In this document: one piece after another, positions 27,684 to 37,039 of the stretch
Layout of the letters: each line of letters begins with the position of its first letter
Position numbering within the stretch: the stretch's first letter is position 1
Origin: Rhizobium mongolense subsp. loessense
Lineage (GTDB): Bacteria > Pseudomonadota > Alphaproteobacteria > Rhizobiales > Rhizobiaceae
Direction of reading: 5' to 3'
DNA length: 64,000 bases
Assembly: GCF_900099775.1 (NCBI RefSeq)
Contig: NZ_FMTM01000001.1
Coordinates: 1,054,001-1,118,000 of the forward strand
Notes under the pieces: generated by a model
The model's input: the letters and a program-made list of their open reading frames with translations, nothing else
Told to the model about the DNA's origin: nothing
Database searches by the model: none
Position numbers and translations under genes: made by a program

Positions 27684-28118
27684 TCAGGCAGGGATAAAGC
27701 TCAGTTCCTCGTAGTCGCCTTCAGCCGACGTGCCGCCGCCAGTGACCACGAAACCGCGGCCGGCATAGAATGTCTTGGCGTTTCTGTTGTTGATCAGGCA
27801 CTTCAACCGGTATTTACGGCGCGGCCACTCCGGCAGAGCCGTCAGCAGCGCGGTACCAACGCCCCTGCCCTGCCATTCCTTGCGGATGTAGAGCATGTGG
27901 ATGAAATCATCCGCGGCCCACAGCGTCATGAAGCCGGCAATCTCGCCATCAGGTGCTTCGGCAACCCAGACAATTTCACCCTGCGAATGGGCGAGGAAAT
28001 CCTCATGGCTAAACTTGCCGGGATCGACCCAGGTGAAGGTCTGTCTGCGCTCGTTGAGATAGATGTCGCCGAGCTGCCCATTGTCCGAAGGGCGGGAATT
28101 TCTAACGGTGTAATTCAT
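27684..28118 (-). CDS. GNAT-family N-acetyltransferase
   Basis: A 144-residue acetyltransferase. The acetyl-CoA binding motif is RKEWQGRGVGTALLTAL near residue 78 (Q/RxxGxG/A), and LKCLINNRNAKTFYAGRGF near 105 is the C-terminal GNAT strand-helix. The substrate cannot be read from sequence. It converges on the lapA-like gene with an eight-base gap. Confidence 0.82.
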   Translation of the reverse strand: MNYTVRNSRPSDNGQLGDIYLNERRQTFTWVDPGKFSHEDFLAHSQGEIVWVAEAPDGEIAGFMTLWAADDFIHMLYIRKEWQGRGVGTALLTALPEWPRRKYRLKCLINNRNAKTFYAGRGFVVTGGGTSAEGDYEELSFIPA

Positions 28119-28141
28119 GGATGCGATTTAGCCAACAGCCA

Positions 28142-28594
28142 CTATTCCGCGGCCTTTTCGCTGACGACAGCATTGAAATCTGCAAAGAATTGCTGCGCAA
28201 GCTTTTGCGATGTCGAATTCACCAGCCGCGCTCCAAGCTGGGCAAGCTTGCCGCCGACCTGTGCCTTTGCCGCATATTGCAGCACTGTCTCCGCACCTTC
28301 CGCCCTCAAGGTGACGTCGGCCCCGCCCTTGGCAAAGCCTGCAACTCCGCCCTTGCCCTCACCCGAAATCGTGTAGCTTTCCGGCGCGTTGACATTCGTC
28401 AGAGTCACCTCGCCGTTGAAGGTCGCCGAGACCGGTCCGATCTTGACCTTGACGACCGCCGCAAGCTCGGTTGGCGATCTCATCTCGAGGCTTTGACAGC
28501 CGGGGATGCATCGCTTCAAGACTTCTGGATCGTTCAAGGCTACCCACACCGCATCGCGCGACGCATTGATGCGTTCCTCGCCGGTCATGTCCAT
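28142..28594 (-). CDS. CoxG-like SRPBCC (START-fold) protein
   Basis: A 150-residue protein of the CO dehydrogenase subunit G (CoxG) family. Motifs: WVALNDPEVLKRCIPGCQSL near residue 17 and GKLAQLGARLVNSTSQKLA near 115 are characteristic. No CO dehydrogenase genes are nearby, so the name marks the family only; members are membrane-associated lipid- or cofactor-binding folds. GGGAGG about 8 bases before ATG 28594 supports the start over longer frames. Confidence 0.82.
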   Translation of the reverse strand: MDMTGEERINASRDAVWVALNDPEVLKRCIPGCQSLEMRSPTELAAVVKVKIGPVSATFNGEVTLTNVNAPESYTISGEGKGGVAGFAKGGADVTLRAEGAETVLQYAAKAQVGGKLAQLGARLVNSTSQKLAQQFFADFNAVVSEKAAE

Positions 28595-28710
28595 ATCGAA
28601 ATCCTCCCGTTTCAATTCTCTAAACTTATCACAGCGGGAAAGCACTTTGCCAAGGTGACTGGGGATGCTATTTGCACGGGCTCTATCAAACTTGAGACGC
28701 GGAAATCACG

Positions 28711-29808
28711 TTGAGACAGAAAGAGCGCCGGCCGGGCCATAAGGCGCAACCTGCCGGCTCCCCCGGCAATCGCCGCAATGACGAACGCTCGAGCCACCCG
28801 CCAAAAGCGGTCAAACCTGTGGCCGCGCGGGAGACCGTGCGAGAGGCGGCCGCGCCTGGTGCAAGCGAGCGGCCGCTAAAGGACCGCACGGGCAACCGTC
28901 CTCACGAGCGCGTTCCTGTCATTCTGGAATCCCTCGGCGCAGGCGACTTTCACCTCATCGACAGCGGCACCGGCCTGAAGCTCGAGCAATATGGCCCCTA
29001 TCGCATCGTCCGCCCCGAGGGTCAGGCGCTCTGGCAGCCGTCGCTGGCATCGCATGTGTGGGAAAAGGTCGATGCGATCTTTACCGGCGATACGGACGAG
29101 GAAGGCACCGGCCGCTGGCGCTTTCCGAAGGAAGCGCTCGGCGAGACCTGGCCGCTGCATCTTCTGGGCGTCGACTTTTATGGGCGCTTTACCTCCTTCC
29201 GCCATGTCGGCGTGTTTCCGGAACAGATCGTCCACTGGAGCTGGATGAAAGAGCAGGTCGAGGCCGCCGGCCGACCGCTGAAAGTCCTAAATCTTTTCGG
29301 CTATACAGGCGTCGCGTCGTTGGTCGCGGCGGCCGCCGGTGCGGAAGTCACCCATGTCGACGCCTCCAAGAAGGCGATCAGTTGGGCCCGTGAAAATCAG
29401 GCGCTCGGCCGCTTGGAGAAACTGCCGATCCGCTGGATCTGCGAAGACGCGATGAAGTTCATCCTCCGTGAGGAGCGCCGCGGCAATACATATGACATCA
29501 TCCTTACCGATCCGCCGAAATTCGGCCGTGGCCCGAACGGCGAAGTCTGGCATCTCTTCGAACACCTGCCATTGATGCTCGATGTCTGCCGCGAGATCCT
29601 GTCGCCTCAGGCGCTTGGCCTGGTGCTGACCGCCTATTCGATCCGTGCCAGCTTCTATTCGATCCACGAATTGATGCGCGAGACGATGCGCGGCGCAGGC
29701 GGCGTGGTCGAATCCGGCGAGCTCGTGATCCGCGAGGCGGGCCTTGACGGCAAGACGCGGGGCCGCGCGCTATCAACCTCCCTCTTCTCCCGCTGGGTGC
29801 CGAAATGA
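28711..29808 (+). CDS. Class I SAM-dependent rRNA methyltransferase (RlmI/RlmK-like)
   Basis: A 365-residue methyltransferase. The N-terminal 60 residues are basic and disordered-looking. The SAM-binding motif I is VLNLFGYTGVASLVAAAAGA near residue 193 and the catalytic motif LTDPPKFGRGPNGEVW near 268. The DPPKF/GxG arrangement resembles 23S rRNA cytosine C5 or guanine N2 methyltransferases of the RlmI/RlmK group, although the PUA domain of RlmI is not evident. The start is TTG at 28711; other starts further in would remove only the low-complexity tail. It overlaps the next gene by four bases. Confidence 0.82.
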   Translation: MRQKERRPGHKAQPAGSPGNRRNDERSSHPPKAVKPVAARETVREAAAPGASERPLKDRTGNRPHERVPVILESLGAGDFHLIDSGTGLKLEQYGPYRIVRPEGQALWQPSLASHVWEKVDAIFTGDTDEEGTGRWRFPKEALGETWPLHLLGVDFYGRFTSFRHVGVFPEQIVHWSWMKEQVEAAGRPLKVLNLFGYTGVASLVAAAAGAEVTHVDASKKAISWARENQALGRLEKLPIRWICEDAMKFILREERRGNTYDIILTDPPKFGRGPNGEVWHLFEHLPLMLDVCREILSPQALGLVLTAYSIRASFYSIHELMRETMRGAGGVVESGELVIREAGLDGKTRGRALSTSLFSRWVPK

Positions 29809-30665
29809 GCCATGAACATCGGGGCCATGGCCCTCACAAGGTCGGACATGTGAAAGAGGTGACCTCGCTCGCCAATCCGATTATCAAGGACATCAAGGCG
29901 CTGACCAACAAGAAGTCGCGCGAGGAGAGCGGCACCTTCATGGCCGAGGGCCTGAAGCTGGTCATCGACGCGATCGAGCTCGGCTGGGCGATCCGCACTC
30001 TGGTCTATGCCAAGGCGGCCAAGGGCAAGCCGCTGGTCGAGCAGATGGCGGCGAAAACCGTAGCCTCCGGTGGCCTCGTCCTCGAAGTCAGCGAGAAGAT
30101 CATTTCCTCGATCACGCGGCGTGACAATCCGCAGATGGTGGTCGGTATTTTCGAGAGCCGCTGGAAGCCGCTGAAGGACATCCGTCCAAAGGACGGGGAG
30201 ACCTGGATCGCGCTCGATCGCGTACGCGATCCCGGCAATCTCGGCACAATCATCCGCACGGCGGATGCCGCAGGCGCCGCCGGCGTCATCCTCGTCGGCG
30301 AAACGACCGACCCCTTCTCCCTTGAAACGGTGCGCGCCACGATGGGCTCCGTCTTCGCCGTGCCCATATCGAAGGCGACGCCAGAGGAATTCATCGGCTG
30401 GAAGAAATCGGCCGGCGTGGCTGTCGTCGCCACGCACCTTGCAGGTTCGGTCGATTACCGCACGATCGATTACAAGAAGAAGCCGGTCGTTCTCCTCATG
30501 GGCAACGAGCAGTCCGGCCTGCCCGACCAGTTGGCTAAGGAAGCCGACGCGCTTGCACGCATCCCGCAGCAGGGTCGCGCGGACTCCCTCAATCTCGCCG
30601 TTGCAAGTGCCGTGATGCTTTTCGAAGCGCGGCGCCATCTCCTTTCGCTTTGCGAGGGCAAATGA
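29805..30665 (+). CDS. TrmH/SpoU-family RNA methyltransferase
   Basis: A 286-residue SPOUT-class 2'-O-ribose methyltransferase. The N-terminal substrate-binding domain begins [20 protein letters not shown]. The SPOUT knot has [19 protein letters not shown] near residue 140, [11 protein letters not shown] near 228 and [18 protein letters not shown] near 255. It methylates tRNA or rRNA; the exact site is not predictable. It starts in the stop of the preceding methyltransferase gene and ends overlapping lspA, so three genes are translated as one unit. Confidence 0.9.
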   Translation: MSHEHRGHGPHKVGHVKEVTSLANPIIKDIKALTNKKSREESGTFMAEGLKLVIDAIELGWAIRTLVYAKAAKGKPLVEQMAAKTVASGGLVLEVSEKIISSITRRDNPQMVVGIFESRWKPLKDIRPKDGETWIALDRVRDPGNLGTIIRTADAAGAAGVILVGETTDPFSLETVRATMGSVFAVPISKATPEEFIGWKKSAGVAVVATHLAGSVDYRTIDYKKKPVVLLMGNEQSGLPDQLAKEADALARIPQQGRADSLNLAVASAVMLFEARRHLLSLCEGK

Positions 30666-31165
30666 CCGAAACGACGCTTAACCGTCCGGCGCTCCTGTCG
30701 CGCCCGCTGCCGATCCTCATCTTCATTCTCGTCGCGGTCGCTATCGACCAGATCGTCAAGATTGCAGTCGATCGCTATCTGCCATTGCAGGAAGCCGTGC
30801 CGATGATCCCGATGCTGGCGCTCTACCGCACTTACAATCTCGGCGTCGCCTTTTCGATGCTGTCGGGCATGGACGGTTGGTTCATCGTCGGCATGCGGAT
30901 CGTCATCGTGGCCTTCGTCATCTGGCTCTGGCATCGCACCTCGAAGGACCGCTGGATTGCGCATAGCGGATTTGCGCTCATCATTGCCGGTGCGCTCGGC
31001 AATCTGATCGACCGTTTCCTCTACGGCCACGTCATCGACTACATTCTCTTCCACACCGAAAGCTGGTCCTTCGCCGTCTTCAATCTCGCCGACAGCTTCA
31101 TCACGGTGGGCGCCGGTTGCGTCATTCTCGACGAGCTTTTGCAGCCGAAAAAGACGGAAAGCTAA
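30662..31165 (+). CDS. lspA: Lipoprotein signal peptidase
   Basis: A 167-residue inner-membrane aspartic protease with four predicted helices. The two catalytic aspartates lie in [15 protein letters not shown] (near residue 117) and FNLADSFIT (near 144). It removes signal peptides from prolipoproteins. The ATG at 30662 shares four bases with the upstream stop. Confidence 0.95.
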   Translation: MTETTLNRPALLSRPLPILIFILVAVAIDQIVKIAVDRYLPLQEAVPMIPMLALYRTYNLGVAFSMLSGMDGWFIVGMRIVIVAFVIWLWHRTSKDRWIAHSGFALIIAGALGNLIDRFLYGHVIDYILFHTESWSFAVFNLADSFITVGAGCVILDELLQPKKTES

Positions 31166-31220
31166 AATCTTACGCTTTTCCTGAAGGCATTCGGAACGGC
31201 GCATATGTTAGCCAGCAATT

Positions 31221-33458
31221 ATGCACAGTCTGGCTCAATTGCAGGAACGTCTCGCCGCCGCATTCGGCGCGGCCGCCAAGCCGCATGATCCGCGGCCGGC
31301 GGACGATGTTGTGCCGCCGGCGCCGGCAGCTCCCAAGCAAAAGCATCCGCTGCGTACCCTGCTCTTTTCCTGGCTCGGCGGCCTTGGCCTTTTTGCTGCG
31401 ATCGCACTCCTTGCACTCGGGCAAGCGGGCGGAGCTTGGTTATTTTCCGCCGGCCTTGCAATCCTTGCCGTAGCACTTCCAGCTTTTGTATTGCTGATGA
31501 AGCTGCGTCAGCGGACCGGCAACCAGCCGCACGCAAGCGATGCCGCACAACTTTTCGCCAATGTTCATGACGCCCTCGGCGACATAACCGTTACCCGTAC
31601 CATTGACCGGCGGATCATCGGCGCCAATGCCACCTTCCGCCGCCTGACGGGCCGAGTGAAGCCGGAGGGACAGACTTGCGAACAACTCGGCATTGCCTTC
31701 CGTCCTGGCGCCGAGCCGTATCGCTTCGATGTCGAGATCTCGACGCCGGAAGGCCAACGCATCTTCGCCTGGCATGACATCGTCACCCGCGATCCGTCCA
31801 ATGGCCGTCTGCTCGTCCAGAGCGTCGCCCGTGACGTGACCGCCGAGCGCCTTTCAGCGCAGGCGCGCGAGGAGGCGCGCCAAAAGGCCGAGTACAACAG
31901 TGCGGCGAAATCCCGCTTGCTTGCGACCGTCAGCCATGAAATCCGAACGCCACTATCCGGCATTCTCGGGATGACTCATCTGCTCAGCCAGGCGCAGATG
32001 ACCCAGGAGCAGCAGAACTATATCGACGGCATCCGCCAGTCAGGCCATGCCCTCGCCCAACTCGTCGAAGACCTCCTCGATTTCTCTACAATCGAAGTCG
32101 GCCGCTTCCAGCTTCGTCCGCGCACCGAATCGCTGCGCCAACTGCTGGAAAGCGTCGTCGAAATGCTGGCACACCGGGCACACGAAAAGGGCATCGAGAT
32201 CGGTGCGACGGTCTCTTCCGACGTGCCGGAATTCATGAGTTTCGATCCGGCGCGGCTGCGCCAGGTACTTTTCAACGTCATCGGCAATGCGGTGAAGTTC
32301 ACCCAGGTGGGCGGCGTCTTCATCCGCGTATCCTTGCGCGACGACGACCTCATGATAACGGTGACGGACACCGGCCCAGGGATGACAGCGGAGGAGCATG
32401 CCCGAATCTTCGGCGAATTCGAGCAGGGAGGAACCATGACGGAAAAGAGCGGCGGCACCGGGCTCGGGCTCACCATCTCCGCCCGCATCATGCGCGAATT
32501 CGGCGGATCGCTGACGGTCGCCAGCGAAAAGGGCAAGGGCAGCGAATTCACGATCCACTTTCCTGTAAACATTCCTCTAGAGGCTCGCGGCAGCCGCAAA
32601 TCGCTGCTTGCCGGCAATATCGTCGTGCTTCTTGCGCCGGTCGGTGCAGCCCGTGCCGCAATCGCCGAGACCATCGTCGCTCTCGGCGGCGATTGCCATC
32701 TGGTAGCCGACGGCGAAAAAGCCCGGGAGACGCTTCTCTACATTGCCGGCATCGACCATCGCCCGACGGATATCATCGTCGATCATCGCATGTCCGCGGA
32801 GTTTACAGAGCACCTTGCCGACCGCGTTGAGATTGCCGCGCTTGGCCTGCGCAAGACCCTTCTCGTCAATCCGGAAGAGCGTAACGCCCATCCACTCGAT
32901 CTCTTCGATGCCTGGCTTATTCGGCCTCTTCGCGAACAGTCGCTGATCGACGTGCTTCGCGGACGCATGCGCGGCATGGAAAAGCGCGATGCGCTGAACG
33001 ACAACCAGCCCGGCTTTACCGCCGCCATTCCCGAAGCGAATATGCCAGGCGGGATGAATATCCTTCTCGGAGAAGACGACCCGATCAACGCGATGCTTGT
33101 CCGCGCCGTGCTGGAGAAGGGCGGACATAAGGTTCACCATGTCGAAGACTTCGAGACGTTGCTGGATTGCGCACTTGCCGAAGGCAGCATGCGCCCCGAC
33201 ATCATCATCAGCGATCTCACGATGCCGGGCGGCGAAGGTGTTGAAATGATTGGCCGGCTGCGCGGTCACGAACGGCGGCTGCAGGTCGTTCCGGTACCGG
33301 TCATCGTTCTGACCGCCGACAAACGCGACGAGTCGCGCCGCCAGGTCCTGCTTGCCGGTGCAAACCGCGTGATGCTGAAACCTGTCGACCCAATCCGGCT
33401 ACTGACGGAAGTCCATGCCGTCGCAGCTCTTTCTGCCCGCCGAGCCGAAGCGCTCTGA
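31221..33458 (+). CDS. Orphan hybrid sensor histidine kinase with degenerate plus intact receiver domains
   Basis: A 745-residue membrane kinase. TM1 lies at about residues 46-66 and TM2 at 71-93, with almost no periplasmic loop. A PAS-like domain is at about 108-205. The dimerisation domain has phospho-acceptor His239 in TVSHEIRTPLSG. The ATPase shows FNVIGNAVKF, DTGPGM and GGTGLGLTI. At about 468-585 a receiver-like fold keeps an Asp in IIVDHRM but lacks the acidic pair (APV instead) and the Lys (IRPL). The true receiver at about 610-740 has GEDD, SDLTMPG, LTAD and LKPVD. No partner regulator gene is adjacent, and the signal is unknown. Confidence 0.9.
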   Translation: MHSLAQLQERLAAAFGAAAKPHDPRPADDVVPPAPAAPKQKHPLRTLLFSWLGGLGLFAAIALLALGQAGGAWLFSAGLAILAVALPAFVLLMKLRQRTGNQPHASDAAQLFANVHDALGDITVTRTIDRRIIGANATFRRLTGRVKPEGQTCEQLGIAFRPGAEPYRFDVEISTPEGQRIFAWHDIVTRDPSNGRLLVQSVARDVTAERLSAQAREEARQKAEYNSAAKSRLLATVSHEIRTPLSGILGMTHLLSQAQMTQEQQNYIDGIRQSGHALAQLVEDLLDFSTIEVGRFQLRPRTESLRQLLESVVEMLAHRAHEKGIEIGATVSSDVPEFMSFDPARLRQVLFNVIGNAVKFTQVGGVFIRVSLRDDDLMITVTDTGPGMTAEEHARIFGEFEQGGTMTEKSGGTGLGLTISARIMREFGGSLTVASEKGKGSEFTIHFPVNIPLEARGSRKSLLAGNIVVLLAPVGAARAAIAETIVALGGDCHLVADGEKARETLLYIAGIDHRPTDIIVDHRMSAEFTEHLADRVEIAALGLRKTLLVNPEERNAHPLDLFDAWLIRPLREQSLIDVLRGRMRGMEKRDALNDNQPGFTAAIPEANMPGGMNILLGEDDPINAMLVRAVLEKGGHKVHHVEDFETLLDCALAEGSMRPDIIISDLTMPGGEGVEMIGRLRGHERRLQVVPVPVIVLTADKRDESRRQVLLAGANRVMLKPVDPIRLLTEVHAVAALSARRAEAL

Positions 33459-33560
33459 GCAGAGTGACATAAGCGTCGTTTTTCCGTAAAGTCCATGTCA
33501 CTTTCCTGTCGTACAGAAGTGTTTTATGACACGCCATGAGCCGGCAACGGGAGAATCATC

Positions 33561-34436
33561 ATGTCCATCGACATCCTTAATCGCGACACAACGCCGGAGG
33601 TTTCCCGGCCTGCAGCGGCCGTCGCGCCGAAGGAAGGCGACGTCTTGGGCCGCATCGGCAACCTGGAGACCCGCCTTGCCCGCACTGCTCGCGAGATCGA
33701 TGCTGCCCAGCATGTGCGCTACCGCGTTTTCGTTCAGGAAATGCAGGCGCAGCTTCCGCCAGAGGCCATGCGCCGCGAACGCGACTTCGACGCCTACGAT
33801 GCATTCTGCGATCACCTTCTCGTCCTCGACCGCTCGATCGAAGGTGATAGCGAAGACCAGATCGTCGGAACCTACCGCCTGCTGCGCCAGGACGTGGCGA
33901 TGGCAAATGGCGGTTTTTACTCGGCCTCCGAATTCGCGATCGGCGAGCTTCTCGCGCGTCATCCAGACAAGCGCTTCATGGAGCTCGGCCGCTCCTGCGT
34001 GCTGCCGGAATACCGCACGAAGCGTACGGTCGAACTGCTCTGGCAGGGCAATTGGGCCTATGCGTTGAAGCACGGCATGAGCGCCATGTTCGGCTGTGCC
34101 TCCTTCCCAGGCGTGCATCCGGAGAGCCATGCTCTGGCACTTTCCTTCCTGCACCACACGGTCCGTGCCAAGGGCGAATGGGCGGTCGGCGCTCTGCCGG
34201 GCCAAGCCCGCAGCATGGATCTGATGCCGCCGGAGGCCGTCAACCCGAAGAAGGCGCTCATGGCCCTTCCGCCGCTGATCAAAGGCTACCTTCGCCTCGG
34301 CGCCATGGTCGGTTCAACCGCGGTGGTGGACCATGCGTTCAACACGACGGACGTGCTGATCGTGCTGCCGATCGCAAGCATTTCGGATCGCTATTTGAAT
34401 TACTACGGCGCTGACGCCGGCCGTTTCGCGAGCTGA
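33561..34436 (+). CDS. olsB: Ornithine-lipid N-acyltransferase OlsB-like
   Basis: A 291-residue GNAT-fold acyltransferase. Conserved stretches are AQHVRYRVFVQEMQAQ near residue 48, DHLLVLDRS near 87, RFMELGRSCVLPEYRTKRTV near 138, and AMFGCASFPGVHPESH near 175. Length and these motifs fit OlsB, which makes lyso-ornithine lipid from ornithine and 3-hydroxyacyl-ACP in rhizobia, giving a phosphate-free membrane lipid important under phosphate limitation. The O-acyltransferase OlsA is not adjacent; the PlsC-family gene at 50007 is a candidate only. GGGAG seven bases before the ATG supports the start. Confidence 0.85.
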   Translation: MSIDILNRDTTPEVSRPAAAVAPKEGDVLGRIGNLETRLARTAREIDAAQHVRYRVFVQEMQAQLPPEAMRRERDFDAYDAFCDHLLVLDRSIEGDSEDQIVGTYRLLRQDVAMANGGFYSASEFAIGELLARHPDKRFMELGRSCVLPEYRTKRTVELLWQGNWAYALKHGMSAMFGCASFPGVHPESHALALSFLHHTVRAKGEWAVGALPGQARSMDLMPPEAVNPKKALMALPPLIKGYLRLGAMVGSTAVVDHAFNTTDVLIVLPIASISDRYLNYYGADAGRFAS

Positions 34437-34588
34437 TTTTCCAGAAGATCGAGCTAGCGAGCACGCGCTATCTCTGATGTCTGCAGTGCCGCCGCCTCAT
34501 CCGACCCTCGGGGCCTTCTCGGGGAAGATTGGGCCGCATCCGCACGACGAGATAAATTCAAGAGAACTCACAAGCAGCGTCGCCAGTC

Positions 34589-34611
34589 CCTTCTCCCCAG
34601 CGGGGAGAAGG
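34589..34611. repeat. Palindromic intergenic repeat of the rhizobial CTTCTCCCC type
   Basis: A perfect 10-base inverted repeat CCTTCTCCCC/GGGGAGAAGG around AGC, followed by GTGCCGGCAGGGATGAAGGGG. This combination is a familiar dispersed repeat between genes in rhizobial chromosomes. A diverged partner (CCTCATCCGACCC then TCGGGGCCTTCTCGGGG) lies at 34496-34523. The unit fills the gap between the converging olsB and malic enzyme genes and may act as a terminator. Confidence 0.6.
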
Positions 34612-34645
34612 TGCCGGCAGGGATGAAGGGGCTCGCGCCTGACTG

Positions 34646-36928
34646 CTACCCCGCAGAATAAGCCGCAATCGCCGCCATGTTGACGATGTCGGAGTCCTTG
34701 GCGCCCATCGAGGTGATCTGAACGGCTTTGTCGAGGCCGACAAGGATCGGGCCGATGACCGTCGAGCCGCCGAGTTCCTGCAGCATCTTCGTCGAGATCG
34801 AAGCGGAGTGGAAAGCCGGCATGACCAGCACGTTGGCGGGAGCCGACAAGCGGCAGAACGGGTACTGCTCCATCACCTTTCGGTTCAGCGCCACGTCGGC
34901 TGCCATTTCGCCATCATACTCGAAATCGACGCGGCGCTTGTCGAGGATCTTCACCGCTTCGCGCACGCGCTCGGAACGTTCGCCCGAAGGATGACCGAAA
35001 GTGGAATAGGCGAGCAGCGCAACGCGCGGCTGATAGCCCATGCGCCGCGCAAGGCCTGCCGCTTCTTCGGCGATATCGGCCAGCTCCTCGGCGGTAGGCA
35101 TATCGTGAACCGCGGTATCGGCGACAAAGACCGCGCGGCCGCGGACAATCACCAGCGACACGCCGATGACACGGTGGCCCGGCTTCTCGTCGATGCAGCG
35201 CCGCACGTCCTCCAGCGCCGTCGAATAATTGCGCGTGATACCGGTCACCATGCCATCGGCATCGCCAAGCGCCACCATCGTCGCGGCGAAATGATTACGA
35301 TCGTTGTGGATCAGGCGCTGTGCATCGCGGTGCAGATAGCCTTTCCGCTGCAGCCGGGCATAGAGGTAGTCGGTGTAAGCCTCAATGCGGGTCGAGATGC
35401 GTGCATTGACGATCTCAAGGCCCGGCCGGTTGAGATCGATCCCTGCCCGCTCCGCCGTCACCCTGATCAGATCTTCGCGGCCGAGAAGGATTGCCGTGCC
35501 GAGCTGCTGGTTGGCGTAGGACATCGCCGCGCGCATGACCTGCTCTTCTTCCGCCTCGGCAAAAACCATCCGTTTCGGACGGCGGCGAACCCGCTCGTAG
35601 AGGCTCGCAAGCGTCGAAGCGATCGGATCACGCCTTGCCGACAGCTCGCGGCGATAGCCGTCCATGTCGGTGATCACCTTGCGGGCAACGCCAGTTTCGA
35701 TCGCAGCCTGCGCCACGGCGGCCGGAATTGCCGAAATGAGGCGCGGATCGAAGGGCACCGGAATGATATATTGCGCACCAAAGCGCGGACGGTTGCCCTG
35801 ATAAGCGGCAACGACGTCATCGGGTACATCCTCGCGGGCCAGATTGGCAAGCGCCTTGACGGCGGCGATTTTCATCGCATCGTTGATCGTGGTTGCCCGC
35901 ACGTCGAGCGCGCCGCGGAAGATATAGGGAAAGCCGAGAACGTTGTTCACCTGGTTCGGGTAGTCCGATCGCCCTGTCGCCATAATGGCGTCATCGCGGA
36001 TGCGCGCGACTTCCTCCGGCGTGATTTCCGGATCGGGGTTTGCCATCGCAAAGATGATCGGCCGGTCGGCCATCGAACGGATCATCTCCTCCGAAAAGGC
36101 ACCCTTCTGCGATAGACCGAACACGACGTCGGCACCCTTCATCGCATCTGCCAGCGTGCGGGCCTTTGTCTTTACCGCATGTGCCGATTTCCACTGGTTC
36201 ATGCCCTCGGTGCGGCCCTGATAGATTACGCCCTTGGTGTCGACAAGGGTGATGTTGTCAGGCGCAAAACCCATCGACTTGATGAGCTCGACACAGGCGA
36301 TTGCGGCAGCTCCTGCGCCGTTGCAAACGAGTTTCGTCGTCTTCAGGTCACGTCCCGTCAGCTCCAAGGCATTGATGAGGCCGGCCGTTGCGATAATCGC
36401 CGTGCCGTGCTGGTCGTCGTGAAAGACCGGAATATCCATCAGCTCTCGCAGGCGCTGCTCGATGATGAAGCAGTCTGGCGCTTTGATGTCCTCCAGATTG
36501 ATGCCGCCGAAAGACGGGCCAAGGAAACGCACACAGTTGATGAACTCGTCGACATTTTCCGTGTCGACCTCGAGGTCGATCGAATCGACATCGGCAAAGC
36601 GTTTGAAAAGGACGGATTTGCCTTCCATCACCGGCTTGGATGCCAAGGCGCCGAGATTGCCGAGGCCTAAAATTGCTGTGCCGTTGGAAATGACGGCAAC
36701 CATATTGCCGCGTGTTGTGTAGTCGTAGGCAGTGCCCGGATCGGCGGCGATCGCCTTTACCGGCACCGCGACTCCCGGCGAATAGGCCAGCGACAGATCG
36801 CGCTGCGTCGCCATCGGTTTCGTCGGGTTGATTTCCAGCTTCCCTGGCCGCCCCATTGCATGAAACTCGAGCGCTTCATTGTCGGTAACGGACGTCACCG
36901 GTTGCGGCTTCTTTTCGATATCGGGCAT
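34646..36928 (-). CDS. maeB: NADP-dependent malic enzyme with phosphotransacetylase-like tail
   Basis: A 760-residue two-domain protein. Residues about 1-430 are malic enzyme ([48 protein letters not shown] [10 protein letters not shown] near 165, and [14 protein letters not shown] for NADP). Residues about 440-760 resemble phosphate acetyltransferase but serve as a regulatory domain in this enzyme class. It decarboxylates malate to pyruvate; the two rhizobial paralogues Dme and Tme have this layout, and I cannot tell which one this is. It is divergent from mutS. Confidence 0.93.
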   Translation of the reverse strand: MPDIEKKPQPVTSVTDNEALEFHAMGRPGKLEINPTKPMATQRDLSLAYSPGVAVPVKAIAADPGTAYDYTTRGNMVAVISNGTAILGLGNLGALASKPVMEGKSVLFKRFADVDSIDLEVDTENVDEFINCVRFLGPSFGGINLEDIKAPDCFIIEQRLRELMDIPVFHDDQHGTAIIATAGLINALELTGRDLKTTKLVCNGAGAAAIACVELIKSMGFAPDNITLVDTKGVIYQGRTEGMNQWKSAHAVKTKARTLADAMKGADVVFGLSQKGAFSEEMIRSMADRPIIFAMANPDPEITPEEVARIRDDAIMATGRSDYPNQVNNVLGFPYIFRGALDVRATTINDAMKIAAVKALANLAREDVPDDVVAAYQGNRPRFGAQYIIPVPFDPRLISAIPAAVAQAAIETGVARKVITDMDGYRRELSARRDPIASTLASLYERVRRRPKRMVFAEAEEEQVMRAAMSYANQQLGTAILLGREDLIRVTAERAGIDLNRPGLEIVNARISTRIEAYTDYLYARLQRKGYLHRDAQRLIHNDRNHFAATMVALGDADGMVTGITRNYSTALEDVRRCIDEKPGHRVIGVSLVIVRGRAVFVADTAVHDMPTAEELADIAEEAAGLARRMGYQPRVALLAYSTFGHPSGERSERVREAVKILDKRRVDFEYDGEMAADVALNRKVMEQYPFCRLSAPANVLVMPAFHSASISTKMLQELGGSTVIGPILVGLDKAVQITSMGAKDSDIVNMAAIAAYSAG

Positions 36929-37039
36929 TCTTCCTCCAACGTCCTGTGGGTGACGCCTTGCTCTTCCTCAATGGCGGTTGTCATCTATAGCGGCGGGCGG
37001 CTAGGGTTGGCACCTGTTTTTTTGGAAAATTGCACCTCC

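Noticed and set aside
34808..36115. 435-codon plus-strand frame inside the malic enzyme gene
   Set aside because: His- and Arg-rich shadow frame opposite a strongly conserved enzyme.
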